Shown: positions 36,601 to 46,077, counted from the stretch's first letter. The stretch: 64,000 nucleotides of DNA from CAZSHG01 sp964606695 [NCBI: uncultured bacterium] (GCA_964606695.1 CAZSHG010000007.1:1-64000); one strand, 5' to 3'. The notes: generated by a model not told the origin, from the letters alone. Translations and numbers: made by a program.

Positions 36601-37420
36601 CCGCTTCGATGAGAGCGTTGAAATTCTCTTCCGTTATTTCCTCGCCCGCTTCGAGATGGACTACGCCCGTATCGAATTCAGCGATGGTGTTGGCGGCGAA
36701 TTTGCCCAGGACGGATTTGCGGTTTTGAGGATGGACTTTATAGCTCTTGACTTCGTGGAAAAGCTCGTAAATCGAAGCGTCGGTGTCGTAGCCGAGAGTT
36801 CGCAGTAAGGTCGCTATCGAGACCTTCCTTCTCGCGTCGAAATATACCCAGATAGCCTCGCGGATATCGAATTTCAACTCGATCCAGCTACCCCGATAGG
36901 GGATAATCCTCGCGGAAAAAAGCCGTTTGCCGTTGGGATGGATACTCTCGTCGAAAAATACCCCGGGGCTTCTATGAAGCTGACTGACAACGACTCTTTC
37001 GGCCCCATTTACCAGGAAAGTTCCGTATTCTGTAACCAACGGGATTTCGCCAAGATAGACCTCGCTTTCGCGGGCTTCTTTCATCCTTCGAGCTTCGCCT
37101 TCGCCCTCCCATTCAATCAATTTTAGCTTGACTTTAAGACTGCCGGAGTATGTCATATTCCGCACGCGGCATTCCTCGATACCGAAACGCGGTTTCCCAA
37201 CGCTGTAATTTATATATTCGAGGGTGTATTTGCCGTATAAATCCTCGATAGGGAAGATACTCTTGAAGACTTCTTCCAGGCCGCGGTTACGCCTTTCCGC
37301 GGGGGGAATATCCTTTTGCAGGAATCCTTCGTAAGATTTCACCTGCACATCGAGGAGATAGGGGATTTCGGCAACAGATTTATTCTTAGTGAAGTCGATA
37401 TTCTTATTATCCTGGGTCAC
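33650..37420 (-). CDS. rpoB: RNA polymerase beta subunit
   Basis: 1256 residues. The rifampicin pocket reads [20 protein letters not shown] and [20 protein letters not shown], which predicts rifampicin sensitivity. Other landmarks are [16 protein letters not shown], the [16 protein letters not shown] region and [10 protein letters not shown]. The start ATG at 37420 lies 220 bp after rplL, with a strong hairpin between. Confidence 0.98.
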   Translation of the reverse strand: MTQDNKNIDFTKNKSVAEIPYLLDVQVKSYEGFLQKDIPPAERRNRGLEEVFKSIFPIEDLYGKYTLEYINYSVGKPRFGIEECRVRNMTYSGSLKVKLKLIEWEGEGEARRMKEARESEVYLGEIPLVTEYGTFLVNGAERVVVSQLHRSPGVFFDESIHPNGKRLFSARIIPYRGSWIELKFDIREAIWVYFDARRKVSIATLLRTLGYDTDASIYELFHEVKSYKVHPQNRKSVLGKFAANTIAEFDTGVVHLEAGEEITEENFNALIEADVDSISFFELEPKEVPVMIASLKADSTTNYEEAVREVFGVLRPGEVLDEEGISTMLERYLFNEKRYDLGEVGRYKINQRLGLDIPIEHHYLSREDFLEITKYLIKLRHGKGQLDDIDHLGVRRSRSVGELVENQIRIGLARMARTVRERMRLRDVETLTPSDLINARTVSAVINSFFGSSQLSQFMDQHNPLAELTHKRRLSALGPGGLSRERAGFEVRDVHYTHYGRMCPIETPEGQNIGLITSLSVFARINDYGFIETPYRKVVNNKVTEEVVYLTADEEDRYTIAQANTELTEGGKIKNERVLARFRAEILMAGRADIDYMDVSPTQLVSVAAALIPFLEHDDANRALMGSNMQRQAVPLMVTERPLVATGLEEKTARDSGAVVISNRAGKVVKVDADSVHIKPNESERGIFEFTETDFYTIKKFERSNQDMCINQRPIVKEGDTVRGGQAIADGSATAYGQLALGKNILCAFMPWHGYNFEDAIIISERLVCDDTFTSLHVEEFELQVRDTKRGPEELTRELPNVSDEAVKDLDENGIVRIGAEVESGDILVGRVTPKGETEATPEERLLRAIFGDKAGDVKDASLKAPPGMKGIVINTELLERKKYSKAARKKEKEEITELVDSYDNILAEIRKRRDNAIRETIIGKRANKIISDSSGEPLIGVGKKISKAAANRLVIEEVSDRYDWTDDKKANREVQNILKKSADIIENKLIELKILKDKIIRGDELDPGVLKMVKVHVAMKRKITVGDKMAGRHGNKGVISRIVPREDMPYLADGTPVDIILNPLGVPSRMNIGQILETHLGWALKILGYEQAFTPVFNGARIGEIKELMDEAGIPETGKVTLFDGRTGEPFENEVTVGEIYMMKLAHLADDKIHARSIGPYSLVTQQPLGGKAQFGGQRFGEMEVWALEAYGAAHTLQEILTYKSDDVRGRARMYESIVKGENPPEPGVPESFNVLMKEMQGLCMDVQLIEEIED

Positions 37421-37597
37421 GGTTACCTCGCCGTTTTCTGGTTAACGGTATATTCGGACCTGAGACGCGCCTTGCTTCCGCGCCATATCTTATTGTATAT
37501 CAATGACTTATCAATATCGAGCAGGCCATATTTTCAAAAAAACCGAATTCTGCCGCGACTTAATCCCGTATAGAGAATCGGGCAGAAAGGTTATTCC

Positions 37598-37628
37598 GGA
37601 TCGTCCCGTTTGTTTGACGGGACGATCC
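37598..37628 (-). terminator. rplL-rpoB intergenic hairpin, attenuator-like
   Basis: Perfect 12-bp inverted repeat GGATCGTCCCGT/ACGGGACGATCC with a 7-nt loop, 13 bp after the rplL stop on the minus strand. It is not followed by a T run, so it more likely attenuates or is processed than fully terminates. E. coli has an attenuator and an RNase III site at the same place. Confidence 0.6.
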
Positions 37629-37640
37629 TATTGCCGTATG

Positions 37641-38060
37641 CTATTTGATTTCTACTTTGGCTCCGACCGCTTCCAGTTTTTCCTTGATTGCTTTGGCTTC
37701 ATCCTCAGGAATATTTTCCTTGATAGCCGCAGGCAAACTGCCTTCGACGAAATCTTTGGCTTCTTTCAAGCCGAGGTCTGTAACTCCGCGGACTTCCTTG
37801 ATGACCTTGATTTTCTGGTCACCGACTTCGGCCAGCATTGGAGTGAATTCGGTTTTTTCTTCTTCCACTGCCGCTGTAGCCGCTCCGCCGGCCGGTCCGG
37901 CAGAAACTGCCACCGGGGCCGCCGCGGAAACGCCGAATTTTTCCTCGAGAGCTTTAACCAGGTCGGCAAGCTCCATTACGGTCAATTTCTCGATGCCGTC
38001 GAGTATAGCCTGTGCATTATCGCTCAGGTTGATTTCGGGTGCAACGTCTTCTGGACACAT
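37641..38060 (-). CDS. rplL: 50S ribosomal protein L7/L12
   Basis: 139 residues, somewhat longer than usual (about 120) because of an N-terminal extension ([15 protein letters not shown]). Dimerisation domain, Ala/Gly-rich hinge ([19 protein letters not shown]) and C-terminal domain with [20 protein letters not shown]. It is the stalk protein that recruits translation GTPases. Start ATG at 38060; a later start is possible. Confidence 0.96.
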   Translation of the reverse strand: MCPEDVAPEINLSDNAQAILDGIEKLTVMELADLVKALEEKFGVSAAAPVAVSAGPAGGAATAAVEEEKTEFTPMLAEVGDQKIKVIKEVRGVTDLGLKEAKDFVEGSLPAAIKENIPEDEAKAIKEKLEAVGAKVEIK

Positions 38061-38097
38061 ATCGATCTCCTTTATTGTTTGTTTTAATTTACAAAAT

Positions 38098-38622
38098 CTA
38101 AGCTTGCTGTTTCTGTTCGGCTACGGCATTCAATGCCACCGCGAATCCTCGAAGCAAGCCCGATAGGGTGAACACCAATCCGGTTATTGGAGCGGCGATA
38201 CCGCCCACTACCATGGCTCTTAACTCGTCCACGCTGGGCAGAGACGCCAATTCATCGAATTTGGACAGATCCCAGATAACATCGTCGATTATGAGTCCCT
38301 TGATAGCGGGTTTGTCGATATCCTCGATGAACTCCTTAAGCGTTTTAGCCGGCGATACAGGATCCTGTGAAGATAAAACAAGGCTGGAAGGGCCCTCCAG
38401 GATATCCTCGAGTGAAACGAGCCCCGCCTGTTCTCTTGCAATATTGATAAGGCGGTTTTTAGCAACGCGCATTTTCGCGCCGCATTCGTTCAATTTGATC
38501 CTTAAGTCGCTTACTTCCTTTACGCTTAAACCGGTATGGTCGGTTACTATTTGCACATTATTAGAGGAAAGTAGCTCCTTAAGAGCTTCGACCTCACGTT
38601 CTTTCTGTGGATTAGGCACCAT
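38098..38622 (-). CDS. rplJ: 50S ribosomal protein L10
   Basis: 174 residues. [20 protein letters not shown] and [11 protein letters not shown] are typical of L10, which anchors L7/L12 to the ribosome. It starts 12 bp after rplA, so there is no room for the long L10-binding leader known in E. coli between these genes. Confidence 0.95.
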   Translation of the reverse strand: MVPNPQKEREVEALKELLSSNNVQIVTDHTGLSVKEVSDLRIKLNECGAKMRVAKNRLINIAREQAGLVSLEDILEGPSSLVLSSQDPVSPAKTLKEFIEDIDKPAIKGLIIDDVIWDLSKFDELASLPSVDELRAMVVGGIAAPITGLVFTLSGLLRGFAVALNAVAEQKQQA

Positions 38623-38634
38623 TTCCTCCTAATT

Positions 38635-39333
38635 CTATTTACTGATAATTCCGGTTAAATCGACCTTCACGCCCGGTCCCATCGTAGAAGACAGGACACA
38701 TGAACGAAAATAAGCTCCCTTTACAGATGGGGGCCGTGCCTTGCTCAGTGCGTTGATCAGCGCCTCGCAGTTATCGTTCAGCGCTTCGGCCTCGAAAGAT
38801 ACCTTGCCGACAATGGCGTGAATAACTCCGCCTTTATCGACGCGATATTCGATTTTACCGGCTTTAGCTTCGTTGACAGCCTGCTTAATATTAGGGGTGA
38901 CGGTTCCGGCTTTCGGATTGGGCATGAGACCTCTCGGCCCCAGCACTTTTCCTAACCTCCCGACCTTGCTCATCATTTGCGGATGGGCTATAGCGACGTC
39001 GAAATCGACTTCTCCGCCCTGGATTTTTTCTACAAGGTCGTCGCCACCGACGATATCCGCGCCCGCTTCCTTAGCTGAATCGGCGTCCTCGCCCTCGGCA
39101 AAGACAGCGATGCGAAGGCTCTTGCCCGTTCCGGCGGGCAGAACTACCGTTCCGCGAACCATCTGGTCGGCGTGCCGGGGATCGACACCGAGTTTTATCG
39201 CCATATCCACGGATTCATCGAATTTAGCGAAAGAATTCTCTTTCACCAGATCGATAGCTTCCTTAAGCGGATATTGCTTTTCTCGGTCGATTTTCTCGCG
39301 CGCGTTACTATAATTTTTTCCGTGTTTCGGCAT
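38635..39333 (-). CDS. rplA: 50S ribosomal protein L1
   Basis: 232 residues from ATG 39333 ([15 protein letters not shown]), the usual size; 19 upstream codons in frame are not conserved and overlap rpl[21 protein letters not shown] and [17 protein letters not shown] are diagnostic. Binds 23S rRNA at the L1 stalk and often regulates the rplKA mRNA. Confidence 0.96.
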   Translation of the reverse strand: MPKHGKNYSNAREKIDREKQYPLKEAIDLVKENSFAKFDESVDMAIKLGVDPRHADQMVRGTVVLPAGTGKSLRIAVFAEGEDADSAKEAGADIVGGDDLVEKIQGGEVDFDVAIAHPQMMSKVGRLGKVLGPRGLMPNPKAGTVTPNIKQAVNEAKAGKIEYRVDKGGVIHAIVGKVSFEAEALNDNCEALINALSKARPPSVKGAYFRSCVLSSTMGPGVKVDLTGIISK

Positions 39334-39343
39334 ATCGCACCCC

Positions 39344-39769
39344 CTAATCCATAACCTCGATACCCATGCTTCGAGCGGTTCCCTCGACAATACGCATGGC
39401 GCCTTCGATATCTATTGCGTTGAGGTCGGGCATCTTGGTTTCGGCTATTTCTTTGACCTGTTTTCGGGTTACCGTTCCGACTTTCTCGGTGTTTGGAACG
39501 CCCGAACCCTTTTCGATGCCCGCGGCCTTGCGCAACAGATCGCTCGCCGGCGGAGTTTTGGTTATGAAATCGAACTTATTATTCTGGTAAACCGTGATGA
39601 CTACCGGAATAATGACGTCCCCCATCTTCTGGGTTTGGGCGTTGAAGGCCTTGCAGAAATCCATGATATTGATTCCGGCCTGGCCTAACGCCGGCCCCAC
39701 AGGTGGGGCGGGTGTCGCTTTGCCAGCAGGTATCTGTAGCTTAACGATTGTTTTTACTTCTTTTGCCAT
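39344..39769 (-). CDS. rplK: 50S ribosomal protein L11
   Basis: 141 residues. [20 protein letters not shown] and [15 protein letters not shown] are the conserved N-terminal domain; the C-terminal rRNA-binding domain contains [20 protein letters not shown]. Ten bp upstream of rplA in the same operon. Confidence 0.97.
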   Translation of the reverse strand: MAKEVKTIVKLQIPAGKATPAPPVGPALGQAGINIMDFCKAFNAQTQKMGDVIIPVVITVYQNNKFDFITKTPPASDLLRKAAGIEKGSGVPNTEKVGTVTRKQVKEIAETKMPDLNAIDIEGAMRIVEGTARSMGIEVMD

Positions 39770-39861
39770 ATTTTTCCTTTCATCCTCCCACGGTTAAGGC
39801 ATTCCGTGGTAAATGGACTCCCAAAGCGGGAATGAATTAACTCGAAAGAGTGCGTCAAAAT

Positions 39862-40401
39862 TTATTCCGTATCCTCTTTTATCTGGAGAAAATCGACCTC
39901 GACCGGGGTCAATCTTCCGAAAATACTCACCATGACCTTTATTTTACCCCTTTCAGGGTTGATTTCCGATATGGTTCCGGAGAAATCGCGGAAGGGTCCG
40001 TCAACAACCTTCACGGCGTCGCCGACAACAAACGGAATCTCGATCTTATGTTCGGCGGCTTCGATTCCACCGGTGCGAGCTTTTATCCTGTCGATTTCCT
40101 CTTCGCTGACCGGGACAGGTTTACCGCCGCTCGATGTCAGAAAACCGGTAACTCCGGGAGTTCCGTTTACGAGTGCGATTGTCTCTTTGCTCGCTTCCAT
40201 ATTGACCAGAATATAGCTGGGAAAGAACTTCCGCTGGACGGTTCGTCTTTTGCCCTGACGCATTTCGATAATATCCTCGGTAGGAATAAGGATTTCAAAA
40301 ATACGATCCTCATATCCCTTTTCGCGAATAGCGGCATCGAGGTAGCGTTTGGCCTTTTGCTCGTGACCGGAAAGCGTATGAACTACATACCAATTCGCCA
40401 T
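39862..40401 (-). CDS. nusG: Transcription termination/antitermination factor NusG
   Basis: 179 residues. NGN domain (WYVVHTLSGHEQKAKRYL, FPSYILVNM) and C-terminal KOW domain (FVVGDAVKVVDGPFRDFSGT). Couples RNA polymerase to the ribosome or Rho. Directly abuts secE. Confidence 0.97.
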   Translation of the reverse strand: MANWYVVHTLSGHEQKAKRYLDAAIREKGYEDRIFEILIPTEDIIEMRQGKRRTVQRKFFPSYILVNMEASKETIALVNGTPGVTGFLTSSGGKPVPVSEEEIDRIKARTGGIEAAEHKIEIPFVVGDAVKVVDGPFRDFSGTISEINPERGKIKVMVSIFGRLTPVEVDFLQIKEDTE

Positions 40402-40587
40402 TTAACCTAACACCAACCGCACGAGTTTCAAGAATAATTGGTCGATAACGCCGACGAACACAAGAAGCAAAACGCTACTGATAACGACGGCAATAGTCAG
40501 ACCGGTCAACTCTTCACGAGTCGGCCACCTGACCTTTTTCGCCTCCTGATAGGACTCTTTAATAAAAGTTTTGATTTTCTCGAACAT
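40402..40587 (-). CDS. secE: Preprotein translocase subunit SecE
   Basis: 61 residues from ATG 40587; upstream codons run through tRNA-Trp. The amphipathic helix IKESYQEAKKVRWPTREEL is the SecE signature, followed by one transmembrane helix. Short single-span form, common outside Gammaproteobacteria. Confidence 0.95.
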   Translation of the reverse strand: MFEKIKTFIKESYQEAKKVRWPTREELTGLTIAVVISSVLLLVFVGVIDQLFLKLVRLVLG

Positions 40588-40650
40588 ATTGCCAGTCCGT
40601 AATTTAGTTTTGCCGGAAGGCGGAGCGTTTAACTCCGCCATCCATAATCT

Positions 40651-40724
40651 CAGGCCCGGAGGGAATCGAACCCCCAACCCCCGGTTTTGGAGACCGGTGC
40701 TCTGCCAGATTGAGCTACAGGCCT
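40651..40724 (-). tRNA. tRNA-Trp (anticodon CCA)
   Basis: Acceptor AGGCCTG/CGGGCCT (one GU), anticodon loop CTCCAAA giving CCA, G discriminator. Lies between rpmG and secE, its common place in bacteria. Confidence 0.95.
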
Positions 40725-40745
40725 ATATCGATGGCAGGCACAAAC

Positions 40746-40898
40746 CTACCTTGTTTCCTTATGCATTGTATGCTTGCCGCATTTGGAGCAGAATTTCTTA
40801 TACTCGACACGTTCGGGATGTTTCCGCTTGTTCTTCGTGTAAGTATAATTCTTCGCCTTGCAAACGGTGCAAGCAAGTATAATGACGTCTCTCGGCAT
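40746..40898 (-). CDS. rpmG: 50S ribosomal protein L33
   Basis: A 50-residue protein starting [20 protein letters not shown] and ending [17 protein letters not shown]. Four cysteines in two CxxC pairs give the zinc-binding form. It lies between tuf and tRNA-Trp, as in many bacteria. Too short to appear in a long-frame search; read directly from the sequence. Confidence 0.95.
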   Translation of the reverse strand: MPRDVIILACTVCKAKNYTYTKNKRKHPERVEYKKFCSKCGKHTMHKETR

Positions 40899-40900
40899 AA

Positions 40901-42109
40901 TTACTCGATGATCGTATGAACGACACCGGCGCCGATTGTCTTTCCGCCTTCACGGATGGCGAACCGAAGTCCCTCTTCCATCGCGATAGGCGAAATCAAC
41001 TTGCAGTCCATTGTGACGTTGTCGCCGGGCATAACCATCTCGCGGCCTTCAGGTAGTTGGATTTCACCGGTAACGTCGGTAGTCCTGAAATAGAACTGCG
41101 GTCTGTAACCGGTGAAGAACGGCTTATGACGCCCGCCTTCTTCCTTTTTGAGAACGTAAACCTCGGCCTTAAATTTGGTATGAGGGGTAATCGATCCCGG
41201 TTTTGCCAGAACCATACCGCGCTCTACCTCATCCTTGCCGATACCGCGTAGAAGCACGCCGACATTGTCTCCGGCTTCCGCGTAATCGAGAAGTTTCCTG
41301 AACATCTCGAGGTCTGTGGCGACTGTTTCGCGGGTTTCGCTGATTCCCACGATCTCGACTTTGTCGTTCTTGTTGATTTTACCGCGCTCGACACGACCGG
41401 TGGCAACCGTTCCACGTCCGGTAATCGAGAAGATGTCCTCGACCGGCATAAGGAAAGGTTTATCGACGTCTCTCTCCGGAGTCGGGATGTAATCATCGAC
41501 CGCATCCATAAGTTCGAGGATCGGCTTGAATTCCGGCGATTCCACCATTTTTGTGTCGTCGAGACCCGCGTTCATGGCTTCCAGCGCGCTTCCCCGGATA
41601 ATGGGGATATCGTCGCCGGGGAATTCATGCTTGGTCAGAAGTTCTCTGACTTCGAGTTCGACGAGGTCGAGCAGTTCCTCGTCATCGACCTGATCCGTCT
41701 TGTTCATAAACACCACCATAGCGGGCACGTTCACCTGTTTGGCGAGTAGCACGTGCTCGGTGGTTTGCGGCATCGGACCGTCGGCGGCGCTCACCACAAG
41801 GATAGCGCCGTCCATCTGCGCCGCGCCGGTAATCATATTCTTGATGTAGTCGGCGTGCCCGGGACAGTCGATGTGCGCATAATGGCGTTTCGCGGTCTCA
41901 TACTCGACATGAGCGGTGTTAATAGTGATTCCGCGTTCCTTCTCCTCAGGGGCGTTGTCGATGTCGTCAAATTTCTCGACTTTCGAGAACCCCTGGCGGC
42001 TGAGCACCATCGTGATCGCCGCGGTGAGAGTCGTTTTACCGTGGTCGATGTGACCGATCGTTCCCACGTTCACGTGGGGCTTTTTGCGCTCAAAATGTTC
42101 TTTGGCCAT
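40901..42109 (-). CDS. tuf: Elongation factor Tu
   Basis: 402 residues. GTPase motifs [22 protein letters not shown], and NKTD (usually NKCD or NKVD). Later domains contain [15 protein letters not shown] and [10 protein letters not shown]. Delivers aminoacyl-tRNA to the ribosome. Preceded by GGAGGATTGAA. It is the only tuf in the window. Confidence 0.98.
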   Translation of the reverse strand: MAKEHFERKKPHVNVGTIGHIDHGKTTLTAAITMVLSRQGFSKVEKFDDIDNAPEEKERGITINTAHVEYETAKRHYAHIDCPGHADYIKNMITGAAQMDGAILVVSAADGPMPQTTEHVLLAKQVNVPAMVVFMNKTDQVDDEELLDLVELEVRELLTKHEFPGDDIPIIRGSALEAMNAGLDDTKMVESPEFKPILELMDAVDDYIPTPERDVDKPFLMPVEDIFSITGRGTVATGRVERGKINKNDKVEIVGISETRETVATDLEMFRKLLDYAEAGDNVGVLLRGIGKDEVERGMVLAKPGSITPHTKFKAEVYVLKKEEGGRHKPFFTGYRPQFYFRTTDVTGEIQLPEGREMVMPGDNVTMDCKLISPIAMEEGLRFAIREGGKTIGAGVVHTIIE

Positions 42110-42159
42110 TTCAATCCTCCTTAATTAGCCTATTTAGCGCATGTTACTTATTTTCAAAT

Positions 42160-42669
42160 TTAAACTCTATCGAGGAAATCGAGCAAAAAATCTGCCAGAC
42201 GGCCTAACACGCCATGTCTGGTCTGTTTCGACTCGTCTTCCTCCGATTCGGTTTCTTCAAATATCTTTCCGAGACCTTTTTCTCGAAATATCTTCCGGGC
42301 TTCTTTGTCCCAGATTTCGTCAAAAGCCTGTAGAGCGACCAACTCGCTTTTATCCAACCATAGACCGCAACCGTTAGAACAGCGGTCAATAACCACGCCC
42401 GTGTCGTATCCGTAAACGGCACGGCTGAGCCTGGAACCGCAGGACGGGCAAACGATTTCATCCTGTAGTTCCTCTTTAGGTATCGCCCTGATGCGCCATT
42501 CGCGAGCTTCTTCGAGCGCTTCCGATGGCATTCTTTCCTTTCGGGTTTCGATAATCTCCCGAAGAATTTTGCCGTCAACCCAAAAACCGCCGCAATCGAT
42601 GCACTGACGGATAGGGTAATCCTCGTATTTAGTCTCCGTCAATTTCCTGCCGCAATGAGGGCATTTCAT
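42160..42669 (-). CDS. Double zf-TFIIB zinc-ribbon protein in the tRNA-tuf operon
   Basis: 169 residues from ATG 42669 (GGAG seven bases upstream; the TTG two codons earlier is too close). Two related zinc ribbons: CPHCGRKLTE with CIDCGGFWVDG, then CPSCGSRLSR with CSNGCGLWLDKSEL. The second ends with the (W)LDKSEL shape typical of zf-TFIIB domain proteins. An acidic linker and amphipathic C-terminal helix follow (VLGRLADFLLDFLDRV). Function unknown. It is inserted between tRNA-Thr(GGT) and tuf, which are adjacent in E. coli. Confidence 0.8.
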   Translation of the reverse strand: MKCPHCGRKLTETKYEDYPIRQCIDCGGFWVDGKILREIIETRKERMPSEALEEAREWRIRAIPKEELQDEIVCPSCGSRLSRAVYGYDTGVVIDRCSNGCGLWLDKSELVALQAFDEIWDKEARKIFREKGLGKIFEETESEEDESKQTRHGVLGRLADFLLDFLDRV

Positions 42670-42688
42670 TATCAAACTCCGTCCAAAA

Positions 42689-42761
<73 letters not shown>

Positions 42762-42788
42762 GAACCAAAGATTATCAAACAACTCAAA

Positions 42789-42862
42789 AGCGGGAAACGG
42801 GATTCGAACCCGCGACATTCAGCTTGGAAGGCTGACGCTCTAGCCAGCTGAGCTATTCCCGC
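42789..42862 (-). tRNA. tRNA-Gly (anticodon TCC)
   Basis: Acceptor GCGGGAA/TTCCCGC, anticodon loop CTTCCAA giving TCC, T loop TTCGAAT. Confidence 0.95.
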
Positions 42863-42875
42863 AATTCAAAATATG

Positions 42876-42957
42876 TGGTGGGGGGAGGATTCGAACCTCC
42901 GAAGGCGTTGCCGACAGATTTACAGTCTGTTCCCTTTGGCCGCTCGGGAACCCCACC
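42876..42957 (-). tRNA. tRNA-Tyr (anticodon GTA)
   Basis: Acceptor GGTGGGG/CCCCACC, anticodon loop CTGTAAA giving GTA, long variable arm, A discriminator. Confidence 0.95.
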
Positions 42958-42973
42958 AAAACCGGTATCAAAC

Positions 42974-43045
42974 AGCCGACGGAGGGAATCGAACCCTCAA
43001 CCTGCGGTTTACAAAACCGCTGCTCTACCCTTGAGCTACATCGGC
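42974..43045 (-). tRNA. tRNA-Thr (anticodon TGT)
   Basis: Acceptor GCCGATG/CGTCGGC, anticodon loop TTTGTAA giving TGT. First of the cluster, just after the promoter at 43080. Confidence 0.95.
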
Positions 43046-43079
43046 AAAAGCCATACCGATTGCCGGTATAGACTTGCCA

Positions 43080-43108
43080 AATAAATACATTAGAAGCCCG
43101 GATGTCAA
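43080..43108 (-). promoter_or_regulatory. Promoter of the tRNA-tuf superoperon
   Basis: Minus strand TTGACA (43103-43108), 17-base spacer, TTTATT (43080-43085), 35 bp before the first tRNA. Confidence 0.6.
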
Positions 43109-43158
43109 GCTATTTTTCAGAAAAATATCACTTTTTTTGAAAAAAACTGATATATTTG

Positions 43159-43187
43159 TTGACAATGCCAATTCCAAATTATATTTT
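43159..43187 (+). promoter_or_regulatory. Promoter of the 43237 gene
   Basis: TTGACA (43159-43164), 17-base spacer, TATTTT (43182-43187), divergent from the tRNA-tuf promoter. Confidence 0.65.
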
Positions 43188-43236
43188 CATTTAGTTTGCG
43201 TGTTGAAAATTACGTAAGAATCACGGAGGTTTAAAT

Positions 43237-43440
43237 ATGGGCAAGAAGAAAAGGACATTTGCGGATAAGGTGGCAAAGGGCACCGGGCCGCGTGGAGAGG
43301 TTTGCCCCGAATGCGATACGGTTAAAAGGATAATAAAAATCGTCCGGGCAGAGCGAGACGAGGAAAAAGGCTCGTGGCGATTTTCGGAAAACATCGAGAA
43401 AGTTTGCAAATGCAACGAGAAGGAATTGCTGGCTTCCTGA
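43237..43440 (+). CDS. 67-residue cysteine-containing basic protein, function unknown
   Basis: Start ATG after CGGAGGT. The sequence has a basic N terminus (GKKKRTFADKVAKGTGPRGE), then CPECDTVKRIIKIVR and a C-terminal CKCNEKELL. The CxxC plus CxC arrangement suggests a single small zinc site. It has its own near-consensus promoter and a strong terminator, so it is an independent, probably well-expressed transcript. I do not recognise a family; similar basic mini zinc proteins bind nucleic acid, but that is inference. Confidence 0.75.
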   Translation: MGKKKRTFADKVAKGTGPRGEVCPECDTVKRIIKIVRAERDEEKGSWRFSENIEKVCKCNEKELLAS

Positions 43441-43468
43441 TAAATTCCCGTTTATAACTCTTTAGCTA

Positions 43469-43505
43469 ACCGTCGGTTAGAGCCGGCGGTTTCCTTTTAT
43501 TTTCG
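43469..43505 (+). terminator. Rho-independent terminator of the 43237 gene
   Basis: Stem ACCGTCGG/CCGGCGGT (8 bp, one GU), 6-nt loop, tail TTCCTTTTATTTT. Confidence 0.8.
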
Positions 43506-43556
43506 TAAATTCCACGTTTGCCCGAATAAAAAAAATAAAAAAAATTAATTTTTTCC

Positions 43557-43585
43557 TTGCGCAACCTAACCTAAACTTCTATTAT
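43557..43585 (+). promoter_or_regulatory. Promoter of the zapB-zapA-rny operon
   Basis: TTGCGC (43557-43562), 17-base spacer, TATTAT (43580-43585), 48 bp before the first start codon. Confidence 0.55.
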
Positions 43586-43633
43586 ATAGGCAAATAAAAC
43601 CTGTTATTTCGAGTGTATTGTCAGGGAGGATAA

Positions 43634-43912
43634 ATGAACTTAGAGCATTTTCAAGCTCTTGAAGACAAGATAAATCAGCTCCTTAACCACATAATCAAAC
43701 TAAAAGAAGAGAAGCGCGAACTCATCGAGGCGAACCAGCGTATGGAATCCAGAATTAAAGAAATTCAGAAAGAAAAAGACGAGATTACCGCCGAGAAAGA
43801 GAAACTCGAGAAGGAAACGCAGTCGGTCGAAAGCGCTACCGAACACGAAAGTGAAATAAAAAATCGCGTCGAGGCTCTTCTTAATAAAGTGGACGAAGTC
43901 GTCGGATCTTAA
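43634..43912 (+). CDS. ZapB-like coiled-coil protein
   Basis: 92 residues, almost entirely coiled coil: heptads from LEHFQALEDKINQLLNHI through LKEEKRELIEANQRMESRIK to EKLEKETQSVE. The C terminus EIKNRVEALLNKVDEVV is like that of ZapB-type division proteins. ZapB links ZapA-FtsZ to the chromosome terminus. Position 30 bp upstream of zapA supports this role, though coiled coils align poorly and the name rests on context. Confidence 0.7.
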   Translation: MNLEHFQALEDKINQLLNHIIKLKEEKRELIEANQRMESRIKEIQKEKDEITAEKEKLEKETQSVESATEHESEIKNRVEALLNKVDEVVGS

Positions 43913-43942
43913 GGTAAAGGCTGATAGAAACGCGGATATCGG

Positions 43943-44248
43943 ATGATAGACGAACCGAAAAACAATAAGATTACAATCAAAGTCCGAATATATGGCAAGG
44001 AATATTCCATTCGGAGTTCTAAAGATACGGAATATGTCGAGGAAGTCGCCCGCTACGTCGATAACAAGATGACCGAAGTCGATAAGAGCGGCGTATCCTC
44101 GAGCCCTGTTCAGGTGGCTGTTCTCGCGGCCATGAATATTACGGACGAGTTTTTTAGTGTTAAGACTCAGGATTCGACTGCGGTTAAGGAACTCGAAGAG
44201 AAGGCAAAGGACCTTACCGAGAAAATAAACTCGGCACTAGAAGAATAG
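43943..44248 (+). CDS. zapA: Cell division protein ZapA
   Basis: 101 residues. The ZapA head IKVRIYGKEYSIRSSKDTEY is followed by VEEVARYVDNKMTEV and a helical AVLAAMNITDEFFSVK, then a coiled-coil tail. ZapA cross-links FtsZ filaments. Lies between the coiled-coil gene and rny, a common order in anaerobic bacteria. Confidence 0.88.
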   Translation: MIDEPKNNKITIKVRIYGKEYSIRSSKDTEYVEEVARYVDNKMTEVDKSGVSSSPVQVAVLAAMNITDEFFSVKTQDSTAVKELEEKAKDLTEKINSALEE

Positions 44249-44276
44249 AATTTTTCGACGTAGGGTCGTCTATCTG

Positions 44277-44306
44277 CCCACCGGTCCGCGATGTGGCCCC
44301 GGTGGG
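44277..44306 (+). terminator. Hairpin between zapA and rny
   Basis: Stem CCCACCGG/CCGGTGGG with a 14-nt loop, followed by TTTGTT. A weak or partial terminator; rny has its own GAAGGGAG ribosome site 85 bp later. No 6S RNA consensus is visible in this gap. Confidence 0.5.
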
Positions 44307-44390
44307 TTTGTTATTTGCACGATTTTCTTTTGAATACCACGTCCTTCCCCGGTGAAGGCAGGTTTAATTATAAATTGAAGGGAGTTTAGA

Positions 44391-45956
44391 ATGAACTGGC
44401 TCATTGGAATAATAGCTGGATTAGTCGTCGGAATAGCCGGCGGATATTTTATTGGTTTGGCTTTCGTCCGAAGAACGGGACGTAACCGAATCAGCGACGC
44501 CGAAGCCAAAGCAAAAAAGATAATAGAGGAGGCACAGCACAAATCCGAAATCAAGTTGAAGGAAGCGGAACTCGCATCTAAAGATAAACTGATTCAGATG
44601 AAACAGGATTTCGAGCGGGAGACGCAATCCAAACACAACGAGATTCGGCGGGAGGAGAGAAAATTATCGGAGAAACAGGCCTCTATCGAGCGCAAGATGG
44701 ATCTTCTGAGGAAAAAGGACAGAGATTCTCAATCGCGCGAGAGACTATTGGCACAACAGGAGAAACAGATTCGTCAGAAACAGAACGAGCTCGAAGAATT
44801 ATTCGAGCGCCAGAACCGGCAACTTGAAAGAATAGCCGGAATGAGCGCCGAGGAGGCCAAACAACTTCTTATTCAGAACCTCGAGCAGGAAGCCCGAGCC
44901 GATGCCGCGAAAATAATCCGCAATATTCGTGAAAAAGCGGAAGCCAATGCGGAACGCGAGGCGCGGCAGATTATTATCGATTCTATACAACGCTGTGCCG
45001 CCGATACGACCGTGGAATCGACCGTTAGCGTCGTAAGTTTACCCTCCGACGAGTTAAAAGGCCGAATCATCGGGCGGGAAGGGAGGAACATTCGCGCTTT
45101 TGAGATAGCTACCGGAGTCGATGTTATCGTTGACGATACGCCGGAAGCTGTCATTCTGTCTGGATTCGATCCCATACGAAGAGAGATAGCAAGGATATCT
45201 CTGGAGAAATTAATTCTGGACGGTAGAATCCACCCGGCGAGGATCGAGGAAAGCGTCAAGAAAGCCGAAAAGGAGATGGAAGTCATCATCCGTGAGGCCG
45301 GCGAACAGGCGTGTTTCGAGGTCGGTATCCACGATCTCGATCCCGAGCTCGTAAATCTGATGGGACGGCTTAAATACAGGACTTCATACGGCCAGAACGT
45401 CCTGCAACATTCTATAGAAGTCGCTCATCTATCCGCACATATAGCAGATTTGCTGGAACTCGATCCTCAAACGGCACGTCGTTGCGGATTACTGCACGAT
45501 ATAGGCAAATCGATCGATCGCGGCCAGGAAGGCACACATACAGAACTTGGCCATGAGGTAGCTCGCAGGCATGGCGAAAGCCCGATCGTTCTTAATGCAA
45601 TACTCGCTCACCATGCGGACGTGGAAGCTGAAACGCCCTACACTATAATTACGATGGCTTCCGACGCTATTTCCGGGGCGCGTCCGGGCGCCCGACGCGA
45701 GACTTTGGAGAATTACGTCAAGCGACTCGAAAGGCTCGAAAAGGTAGCCGACGGGTTCTCTGGTGTCGAGAAATCATACGCGATTCAAGCGGGACGTGAG
45801 GTTCGGGTAATGGTCGTTCCTGACGAGGTTACTGATCAGGATTCCTCGTTCATGGCTTCCGAAATCGCGCAGAAAATCCAGGATGAACTGGAATATCCGG
45901 GACAGATAAAAGTAACCGTTATCCGCGAAACACGGGCGGTCGATTACGCGAAATAA
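44391..45956 (+). CDS. rny: Ribonuclease Y
   Basis: 521 residues, the standard length. One N-terminal transmembrane helix (LIGIIAGLVVGIAGGYFIGL), a long charged coiled coil (about 30-200), a KH domain (LKGRIIGREGRNIRAFEIAT) and an HD domain (CGLLHDIGKSID, AILAHHADVEAETPYT). It is the membrane-bound endonuclease that starts mRNA decay in many bacteria. Confidence 0.97.
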   Translation: MNWLIGIIAGLVVGIAGGYFIGLAFVRRTGRNRISDAEAKAKKIIEEAQHKSEIKLKEAELASKDKLIQMKQDFERETQSKHNEIRREERKLSEKQASIERKMDLLRKKDRDSQSRERLLAQQEKQIRQKQNELEELFERQNRQLERIAGMSAEEAKQLLIQNLEQEARADAAKIIRNIREKAEANAEREARQIIIDSIQRCAADTTVESTVSVVSLPSDELKGRIIGREGRNIRAFEIATGVDVIVDDTPEAVILSGFDPIRREIARISLEKLILDGRIHPARIEESVKKAEKEMEVIIREAGEQACFEVGIHDLDPELVNLMGRLKYRTSYGQNVLQHSIEVAHLSAHIADLLELDPQTARRCGLLHDIGKSIDRGQEGTHTELGHEVARRHGESPIVLNAILAHHADVEAETPYTIITMASDAISGARPGARRETLENYVKRLERLEKVADGFSGVEKSYAIQAGREVRVMVVPDEVTDQDSSFMASEIAQKIQDELEYPGQIKVTVIRETRAVDYAK

Positions 45957-45977
45957 GCGTATCTCTTCCGATTACAG

Positions 45978-46006
45978 GGCGGCGTTTCAACGCGCCGCCT
46001 TTTTTA
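45978..46006 (+). terminator. Rho-independent terminator after rny
   Basis: Stem GGCGGCG/CGCCGCC (7 bp) with an 8-nt loop and a T6 tail. Confidence 0.85.
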
Positions 46007-46077
46007 TTGAGTAAAAATCGTTTGCTAATTCGATTTTACACGATTATCTTCATTTCCCGCGAGAAGGCGCGGTTATT

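Noticed and set aside
44249-44390. 6S RNA between zapA and rny
   Set aside because: 6S RNA often follows zapA, but the gap is only 142 nt and I see just one terminator-like hairpin, not the long rod with a central bulge.
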